The notes beneath the pieces are model-generated. The model did no database searches, had not been told where the DNA came from, and worked only from the letters and a program-made list of their open reading frames with translations. This document shows positions 58,698 to 64,000 of a stretch of DNA of 64,000 bases, in pieces. Position 1 is the first letter of the stretch; every line of letters begins with the position of its first letter. This DNA is from Alistipes sp. (GTDB lineage: Bacteria; Bacteroidota; Bacteroidia; Bacteroidales; Rikenellaceae). The position numbers and the translations under genes are program-made. The DNA is taken from NCBI GenBank assembly GCA_017547175.1, contig JAFYQI010000002.1:81722-145721 (forward strand), written 5' to 3'.

Positions 58698-59054
58698 ATG
58701 ACACAAAAATCATTAGCGTTTGAGCAGCTACCGGAGCTCATTCAAAATCTGGTAGAGAGAATCGAATCACTCGAAAAGACAGTTCGTGAGAAACATCAAC
58801 CCCTACCACTCGAAGGAGAGTTGATGAGCGTGGAAGATCTGTGCAAACTACTTGGTAAATCAAAATCCGCGGTATATCGAACGGTGAGGTATCGGGATAT
58901 CCCGTATATCCGACAAGGCAATAGACTGTACTTCGACCGAGCGACTATCAAAAAGTGGCTCGATAAGAAGCACCATCTGGATGCAATCACTCGTATGGAG
59001 CAGATTGAGAAGATGATGACTCCCGACCCTTGGCGTTATAGAAATCGACGCTAG
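58698..59054 (+). CDS. Excisionase-type HTH protein, 118 residues
   Basis: A small DNA-binding protein. A coiled N terminus (LPELIQNLVERIESLEKTV) precedes an HTH_17/MerR-like winged helix at about residues 41-90: LMSVEDLCKLLGKSKSAVYR, RYRDIPYIRQGNRLYFDRATIKKWL. Proteins of this size and layout are common near integration and mobilisation genes in Bacteroidales elements, where they act as directionality factors or repressors. No integrase accompanies it here. It has its own terminator and is separate from the restriction operon downstream. Confidence 0.85.
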   Translation: MTQKSLAFEQLPELIQNLVERIESLEKTVREKHQPLPLEGELMSVEDLCKLLGKSKSAVYRTVRYRDIPYIRQGNRLYFDRATIKKWLDKKHHLDAITRMEQIEKMMTPDPWRYRNRR

Positions 59055-59084
59055 TAAGGCAATTGGTGGATTTGGCAAAGATTG

Positions 59085-59112
59085 AAAAGGCGGACTAAAT
59101 CCGCCTTTTTCT
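59085..59112 (+). terminator. Terminator after the HTH gene
   Basis: A perfect 10-bp stem AAAAGGCGGA / TCCGCCTTTT with a 5-base loop and a T-rich tail, 30 bp past the stop codon. Confidence 0.85.
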
Positions 59113-59134
59113 TTTTATATTGCAAAATATTTTA

Positions 59135-59142
59135 TATCTTTG
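59135..59142 (+). promoter_or_regulatory. -7 promoter box of the restriction operon
   Basis: TATCTTTG matches TAnnTTTG and lies 21 bp before the ATG of the first gene. It follows the HTH terminator directly. The -33 area (TTGC) is weak. Confidence 0.55.
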
Positions 59143-59163
59143 TAAAAAGAAACAAAACAAGTG

Positions 59164-59880
59164 ATGAATATGGAAGCATTTGATGTACTTGTACAGCAAC
59201 AAGCAGATGAGGTACTAAGATTGGAAATAGCCTATTCTAATCTGTCGAGAGCATTTGCAACAAACAATAAACATAAAATGCTTAGAGCAATAGGCGAAAC
59301 GTTCGTATGCAATCAACCTCATATTGCTTCGATACAAAACGAAATCGATGCGGTTTTCAGAGCACACTATGGACATAATTATCACAAAATAATTGATTGG
59401 AGTAGACTCACAACTCATGACGCAAAGTTAAATGTAAAAGGTTGCATGAAGGCTATAAGTAAACTTTTGTCTGAGATGCAGTTCTATGAAACAAATTATA
59501 GACAAGCCCTTGACTTCCTTTATCAGCCCAATCATACTTTTGAACCAGACGATGTAATACATCAAGATAAGCAAGGTCAGCAACTGAAGGTTTCAGATTT
59601 GCTTGATGTATCTAAATACGCTATTAGTGTTGCTGAAGCAATAGATCCAGACAATGAGGCTTATTCAAAAGCAAATGCAGCGATTGCTACATTCCATGGC
59701 ATCGATGCTATACTCAATAATAAACCAGAAGACAAACCAGTCAATAAGATGCTGCATCTAGCAACAAGTTTTTTGTCTTCAGTTGTAAAGTCATCTCTTA
59801 AAGATAGTGATGCAAAACGAGGTGTGGCCATAACTGCAATTATGGTTGACCTTGCAATAGATTTCTTTTGTAGAAAATAA
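59164..59880 (+). CDS. Uncharacterised protein leading the restriction operon, 238 residues
   Basis: Not recognised. The start is one of three closely spaced codons (GTG 59161, ATG 59164, ATG 59170). It is predicted to be soluble and almost all helical: LVQQQADEVLRLEIAYSNLS, KGCMKAISKLLSEMQFYETN, a central VSDLLDVSKYAISVAEAID, and a C-terminal segment LHLATSFLSSVVKSSLKDSD ending in a mildly hydrophobic helix. There is no catalytic motif. The next gene (XRE controller) starts 15 bp downstream, so it is transcribed with the methyltransferase and McrBC-like genes. An accessory or abortive-infection role would fit but cannot be shown from sequence. Confidence 0.65.
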   Translation: MNMEAFDVLVQQQADEVLRLEIAYSNLSRAFATNNKHKMLRAIGETFVCNQPHIASIQNEIDAVFRAHYGHNYHKIIDWSRLTTHDAKLNVKGCMKAISKLLSEMQFYETNYRQALDFLYQPNHTFEPDDVIHQDKQGQQLKVSDLLDVSKYAISVAEAIDPDNEAYSKANAAIATFHGIDAILNNKPEDKPVNKMLHLATSFLSSVVKSSLKDSDAKRGVAITAIMVDLAIDFFCRK

Positions 59881-59895
59881 TTAAACGAGATAGTT

Positions 59896-60087
59896 ATGAA
59901 CCGCATAAAAGAGGTCCTCGAAGAGAGAGGGATTAAACAAACTTGGCTTGCAGAGAGGCTTGGCAAAAGCTTCTGCATAGTAAATTCTTATGTCTGCAAT
60001 CGCCGCCAGCCCAGTTTGGATGTGTTATTTGAAATAGCAAAGATATTAAATGTGGATCCCAAAGAGCTGATAAATAGCAAGGAGTAA
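59896..60087 (+). CDS. XRE-family HTH controller of the R-M system
   Basis: A 63-residue Cro/C1-type DNA-binding protein: MNRIKEVLEERGIKQTWLAE, GKSFCIVNSYVCNRRQPSLD, LFEIAKILNVDPKELI. It is one complete HTH_3 domain with no extra part. Small XRE genes directly before a C5 methyltransferase are typical controller proteins that time methyltransferase and nuclease expression. The spacing to the methyltransferase is 6 bp. An antitoxin role is less likely because no toxin is adjacent. Confidence 0.88.
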   Translation: MNRIKEVLEERGIKQTWLAERLGKSFCIVNSYVCNRRQPSLDVLFEIAKILNVDPKELINSKE

Positions 60088-60093
60088 AGATAT

Positions 60094-61071
60094 ATGGCGA
60101 AAAAAAATACAATAAGAGTCTTTGAAGGGTTTGCAGGATATGGAGGAGCTTCATTTGGACTAAAAAAGGCGAATATCCCGCATAAAGTAATCGGCTATTC
60201 CGATATTGAACAAGAGGCTATAGAACTATACGAATATAATTTCCCTAATATTCGAAATTATGGAGACATTACCCAGATAGATGAAAAAAAGCTGCCTGAT
60301 TTTGACCTATTTACAGGAGGATTTCCTTGTCAGCCTTTTTCCACTGTTGGCAAAATGCTTGGCGAATTGGATACGAGAGGAACATTATTCAATGATATAA
60401 TTAGGATTTGTGCATACAAGCAACCTCGATTCATATTGCTAGAGAATGTTAAAGGATTATTAGGTAAAAAGCATAGACCTACCTTGGACAAAATTATTTC
60501 TGAACTCAATAGAATAGGATATAAAAATGTTCAGTATGCTGTACTCAATTCCAAGAATTATGGAGTTCCTCAAAATAGAGAGCGATTATGGATTTTTGGA
60601 CAATTAGGGGGCTTGCCTGACGGCTTTGTATTAGAGCCGCCACATATTGAGCTTAAATGCAGAATTAAAGACTTCCTAGACAAGAATCCTGATGAAGGAC
60701 TATATCGCACTCAGGCGCAGATAGATAGAATACATGAGATTCGAAATGCCCCAGTGTTTGATGTGGATGAGCCATTGTGTTATGATTATTATAATAGAAA
60801 GATAAGAACAGATGGCATATGTATGACAGTAACACCTCCGGAGCATAATATTATGCGAATTGTAGAACCGATGGTTAATGGTAAGGAGCGATTAAGGAAG
60901 CTGTCAATTGATGAACATTTTAGGTTGATGGGTTTTATATTGGATGATAAAACTCGAGAAATAAAATTTCCACCAACGCTTAACTATACAAAGCTCGGTA
61001 GAAGAGCAGGCAATGGATGGGATGTAAATTTAGTAAGTGTATTATTTAAGCATATATTTAGTCAACTATGA
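60094..61071 (+). CDS. C5-cytosine DNA methyltransferase
   Basis: A 325-residue m5C methyltransferase. Motif I is RVFEGFAGYGGASFGLKKA (about residues 8-26), motif IV is GGFPCQPFS with the catalytic Cys (about 75-83), motif VI is LLENVKGL, motif VIII is QNRERLWIFG, and motif X is GNGWDVNLV. A target-recognition region of about 70 residues lies between VIII and IX. It protects host DNA from the McrBC-like nuclease encoded downstream. It overlaps the McrB gene by 4 bp (ATGA). Its recognition sequence cannot be read from the protein. Confidence 0.94.
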   Translation: MAKKNTIRVFEGFAGYGGASFGLKKANIPHKVIGYSDIEQEAIELYEYNFPNIRNYGDITQIDEKKLPDFDLFTGGFPCQPFSTVGKMLGELDTRGTLFNDIIRICAYKQPRFILLENVKGLLGKKHRPTLDKIISELNRIGYKNVQYAVLNSKNYGVPQNRERLWIFGQLGGLPDGFVLEPPHIELKCRIKDFLDKNPDEGLYRTQAQIDRIHEIRNAPVFDVDEPLCYDYYNRKIRTDGICMTVTPPEHNIMRIVEPMVNGKERLRKLSIDEHFRLMGFILDDKTREIKFPPTLNYTKLGRRAGNGWDVNLVSVLFKHIFSQL

Positions 61072-62831
61072 AAGTAGATGTAACATCAATGTTTTTTAAC
61101 TCATCGATTGAGGGTAAAACAGCAACTGCAGCATGGGGTACTTCTATTGGACAGAATGCGTCAAAATCCTGTAGAATAGAAACAGGTAAAGATGGAGTGA
61201 TTGATTTTATCGTTGGAATGACATATAAATCAACAACTAACTTTGAATCTCTTGATATATCAAAAGGCAGTAGTAATCGAGAGCTTTTGATGTTATCTTC
61301 TTTTGACAAAATATACATTAATGACCAAAAGCTTGAAGATGCTAAATATCATATAATATTAGTCAAGGAACTATCAGATAGCCACTATGGAAGACTAATA
61401 GTAAGCTATGCTCCATATATTACTTTTGAAGGATATTCTAATGAAGAAACTATAGAGTTAATGCAAAACGCATTAGGATGTTCCGCCGAAGGTTGTTGGT
61501 TTGTTTATGATATTTCTATCAAAAATCAGGATGAGCTACATTTTTCAGCAGTTGTAGTAAACCCAGAGCACTCAATGGTATATTATGGAACATCTAGAGA
61601 ACGATCTCTGGAATGGAATGCTATGATTGGCCGAAATGAAGATGAATATGAAATACCTAATGAAAAGCAGGTGATATATTATGGATGCCCTGGAAGCGGA
61701 AAATCGCACAAAGTAAAAGAAATTGTTAATTCAATTAATTCTGATTATGTTTTTCGCACAACTTTTCATCCTGACACCGATTACTCTGCTTTTGTAGGAT
61801 GTTATAAACCTTTAGGCACTACGCCTAAGAAACCATCTTACACTATTGAAGAGTTAATCACAATTCTTGTGGAAATTAAAAATAGTGGTACAAGCTATCC
61901 GGTGCACAAGTTTGCTGTAGAGTATTATTTTGCATTGGAGGGATTATCTAGAGCAGATAAAGAATCTATAATAACTGCCGCAGATTTTACAACCAATTAT
62001 GTCACAGAGATGGACAAGGCTATTGCGGCAGGAAGATATGTTAAAAGAGACGAAAAGGATAGTAATATTGTTTATAGATTCTTGCCGCAGGTTTTTACAA
62101 ACGCGTATGTACAAGCCTGGAAGAATCCAGAAAAACCAACATATCTCATTATTGAGGAGATAAACCGAGGTAATTGTGCTCAGATATTCGGAGACTTGTT
62201 CCAGTTACTCGATAGAGATAAGGTGACTGGTAAGTCAGAATATCCTATCAAAGCTGATAAGGATTTGGTGGCATATATTGAGAAGGAGTTAGGAGCTGGG
62301 CACGAAGGTATCAAGAACGGTGAGTTGTGCTTACCTTCAAACTTGATTATCTATGCTACAATGAACACATCTGACCAGTCGTTGTTCCCGATGGATAGCG
62401 CATTCAAGCGTCGTTGGGACTGGGAGTATGTACCTATTAACTACGATAAGAACATCGATTCCGGCAAATTTATTATCAAATTAGATGATGATACAAAGTA
62501 TCTTTGGGTTGACTTCTTGGAGAAGGTTAACGACAAGATATACGACGCAACAAACTCAGAGGATAAGCAGATGGGTAACTTCTTCATCAAGAAGAGTGTT
62601 GATGCTAAGGAGTTTATAAACAAGGTGATGTTCTACCTATGGAACGAGGTCTGCAAGGAGGAGTATGGTACACAGCGTAACTTCTTCCGCAAAGGCAAGG
62701 ATGGCAAGACCGAGTTTAAGTTTACAGAGTTGTTTGGGGCAAATCAGACAACGATATTAAATGAGTTTATGACTAGCTTGGGCGTTGAGCCTACAAATAA
62801 ACCAAACCCAGAAGAACCTGCAGCTGAATAA
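61068..62831 (+). CDS. McrB-like AAA+ NTPase
   Basis: A 587-residue protein. The first 190 residues are a beta-rich N-terminal domain (SMFFNSSIEGKTATAAWGTS) that probably binds DNA. The AAA+ motor of the McrB class follows: Walker A YYGCPGSGKSHKV (about residues 204-216), Walker B YLIIEEINRGN (about 357-367), the McrB signature MNTSDQSLFPMD, and an Arg pair in AFKRRWDWEY. McrB-type motors use GTP or ATP to move along DNA and activate the partner nuclease. Its stop overlaps the next start (TAATG). With the methyltransferase it looks like a LlaJI/BsuMI-type system rather than a stand-alone type IV enzyme. Confidence 0.9.
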   Translation: MKVDVTSMFFNSSIEGKTATAAWGTSIGQNASKSCRIETGKDGVIDFIVGMTYKSTTNFESLDISKGSSNRELLMLSSFDKIYINDQKLEDAKYHIILVKELSDSHYGRLIVSYAPYITFEGYSNEETIELMQNALGCSAEGCWFVYDISIKNQDELHFSAVVVNPEHSMVYYGTSRERSLEWNAMIGRNEDEYEIPNEKQVIYYGCPGSGKSHKVKEIVNSINSDYVFRTTFHPDTDYSAFVGCYKPLGTTPKKPSYTIEELITILVEIKNSGTSYPVHKFAVEYYFALEGLSRADKESIITAADFTTNYVTEMDKAIAAGRYVKRDEKDSNIVYRFLPQVFTNAYVQAWKNPEKPTYLIIEEINRGNCAQIFGDLFQLLDRDKVTGKSEYPIKADKDLVAYIEKELGAGHEGIKNGELCLPSNLIIYATMNTSDQSLFPMDSAFKRRWDWEYVPINYDKNIDSGKFIIKLDDDTKYLWVDFLEKVNDKIYDATNSEDKQMGNFFIKKSVDAKEFINKVMFYLWNEVCKEEYGTQRNFFRKGKDGKTEFKFTELFGANQTTILNEFMTSLGVEPTNKPNPEEPAAE

Positions 62832-64000
62832 TGATACTCTTATTTGAAGAATACCACTATCCCAAACAACTCCTTAAAGAGGTGTTAGGTGGTTATGCCC
62901 ACTTGTATACTGAGCTTAAAAATGGCAAAGCCAAGGTTCAGTATGTGGGTTATTTTTTCTCAAAAGAGAAGGGTGATTCTGTGTTTATTCTCCCCAAGGT
63001 ATTTATAGATGATCAACATAAGGCTTTTGGAAAATATCAGCCAGAAGATATAACTAGTATCAACGCCGACGATGATGGCGTTGTGAAGAGGCTTATTGAG
63101 GATGGTGATCATAATGTTATCTTCGAGTTGTCGGTATGGATTTACAGAGCAATAACTCAGTTTGTTAGTCGAAATATTGACACCGACATTGTAGATGATG
63201 CTGTTATCCAGAATCCGACTGATGTAAATGGAGAGAAGTCGCAAACAATGCTTGATATAATCTTGCAGCTGTTAGACTTCCACAAGAAACATCGTCATCT
63301 ATTTACCTATGTGTCAATAATCAATGTCAGTGGAAATAACAAGATTCATTGGGCAAAGACTATAAGCAAGACTCAGCCGATCATCAAAGATAAGACACCT
63401 TACTATGTCGAGTTTAGAAACAAAAATAAGGTTGTCAATCTGGATGAAGAGTTGGTTATTTTGTTCTATTCGACATTGGAGTATTTGTGCGACACTTACA
63501 ACTTTAGGGTTAAGAGTGATGTACAATATGAACTGCTATCATCGCAAAAGATTCGTGATTTAATAGAGACTAAACGAGGTACTCGCTCATTGAAGAAGAT
63601 TCGCCGAAAGTATTTTACGGATGAATTCGTAAAGCTATGGCGACTATTATACACCTTCTTTGATATGGCAGAGAATATCAAGAGCCACAAATATCACGAA
63701 GATAGACTGCTGGTCAAGAACTTCAATATCGTATTTGAGGATATGATAGACTATCTCATTGGCAGCAAAACGGAGGGAATACCTGACGAGTTGAAGAATC
63801 AAGCTGACGGAAAGATAGTTGACCATATCTATAAGGCAAAATCGTTAATTGACGATAGCGATATTTACTATGTAGGAGATAGTAAATACTATGCTGCGTG
63901 GAATGAAGTTGGAGCTAACTCCATTTATAAGCAGTTTACATATGCAAAGAATATCGTTCAATTCAATATAAACCTCTTGCATCATTGGGAGCCTCAACAC
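62831..64000 (+). CDS. McrC/LlaJI-type restriction endonuclease (cut by window edge)
   Basis: The first 390 codons of a nuclease subunit, open to the end of the window. It begins MILLFEEYHYPKQLLKEVLG. The N-terminal half is beta-rich and helical. The C-terminal half carries what looks like the PD-(D/E)xK site: DGKIVDHIYKAK, then DIYYVGDSKYYAAW with D-x-K, followed by YKQFTYAKNIVQFN. Its place after a McrB-like motor and an m5C methyltransferase matches the R2 subunit of LlaJI-like systems (RE_LlaJI). The 3' end is missing. Confidence 0.8.
   Translation, partial: MILLFEEYHYPKQLLKEVLGGYAHLYTELKNGKAKVQYVGYFFSKEKGDSVFILPKVFIDDQHKAFGKYQPEDITSINADDDGVVKRLIEDGDHNVIFELSVWIYRAITQFVSRNIDTDIVDDAVIQNPTDVNGEKSQTMLDIILQLLDFHKKHRHLFTYVSIINVSGNNKIHWAKTISKTQPIIKDKTPYYVEFRNKNKVVNLDEELVILFYSTLEYLCDTYNFRVKSDVQYELLSSQKIRDLIETKRGTRSLKKIRRKYFTDEFVKLWRLLYTFFDMAENIKSHKYHEDRLLVKNFNIVFEDMIDYLIGSKTEGIPDELKNQADGKIVDHIYKAKSLIDDSDIYYVGDSKYYAAWNEVGANSIYKQFTYAKNIVQFNINLLHHWEPQH

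Noticed and set aside
59896..60087. XRE protein as an antitoxin
   Set aside because: The flanking gene is a C5 methyltransferase followed by McrBC-like genes; no toxin-like gene is adjacent.

Overview
The window is a chromosomal segment of a Bacteroidota gut bacterium of the order Bacteroidales. Alistipes/Rikenellaceae is my best guess, from overall gene style rather than a marker gene. The grounds are the promoter type (a -7 box TAnnTTTG, often with TTTG 18-20 bp upstream), lipoprotein-rich polysaccharide enzymes with Bacteroidota-only domains (DUF4988, DUF4861, DUF4923, DUF5683, Porin_10-like), a UpxY-like NusG paralog, and gene order typical of the phylum (SurA-OstA, ParA-ParB-DUF5683-MltD).

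Layout. (1) 1-229: the 5' end of dnaG, running off the left edge. (2) 333-13784: a leftward pectin-degradation operon of nine genes. It holds an STN-esterase fusion, a DUF4861 protein, a GH28 polygalacturonase, a DUF4988 surface lipoprotein, two PL1 pectate lyases, a CE12-CE8 double esterase and a GH105 unsaturated galacturonyl hydrolase. A TTTG-N19-TATCTTTG promoter precedes it and a strong hairpin terminator ends it. Together the enzymes can de-esterify pectin, cut the backbone by lyase and hydrolase action, and finish unsaturated oligosaccharides. No SusC/SusD pair is in the window. (3) 13990-45917: core genes. These cover cell-envelope work (L,D-transpeptidase, Omp85-like barrel, lytic transglycosylases, porin, SurA-like chaperones, OstA/LptA-like protein, MurF), phospholipid and sugar-nucleotide synthesis (PssA, ManC), peptide use (S9 peptidase, OPT transporter, PepT), NAD synthesis, a DUF5060 glycosidase, chromosome partition (ParAB) and tRNA modification (MnmE).

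(4) 45918-58171: an accessory island that starts just after mnmE. It encodes a protein with three Xis-like helix-turn-helix units, a tyrosine integrase, several uncharacterised proteins, a WYL regulator, a pair of DUF262 (GmrSD-type) proteins, a broken SprT-like metalloprotease, a free-standing FtsK-gamma DNA-binding domain, and a mini DnaE-like protein whose catalytic aspartates appear to be replaced. A 19-bp direct repeat at 46044 and 58153 may mark its ends. Six of its genes carry the same 36-bp promoter module at fixed spacing (CTGwC, then TG-C, then TAnnTTTG) without the normal -33 TTTG, which points to a shared island-specific regulator. (5) 58172-64000: a second accessory block. It has an Xis-like HTH gene, then one operon with an unknown protein, an XRE controller, a C5-cytosine methyltransferase, a McrB-like AAA+ motor and a McrC/LlaJI-type nuclease that runs off the right edge.

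Best candidates for something new are the island promoter regulon with its WYL regulator and paired DUF262 cargo, and the catalytically altered mini-DnaE next to the free FtsK-gamma protein. No tRNA, rRNA or CRISPR array was recognised. All assignments rest on motif reading by eye, with no database search.
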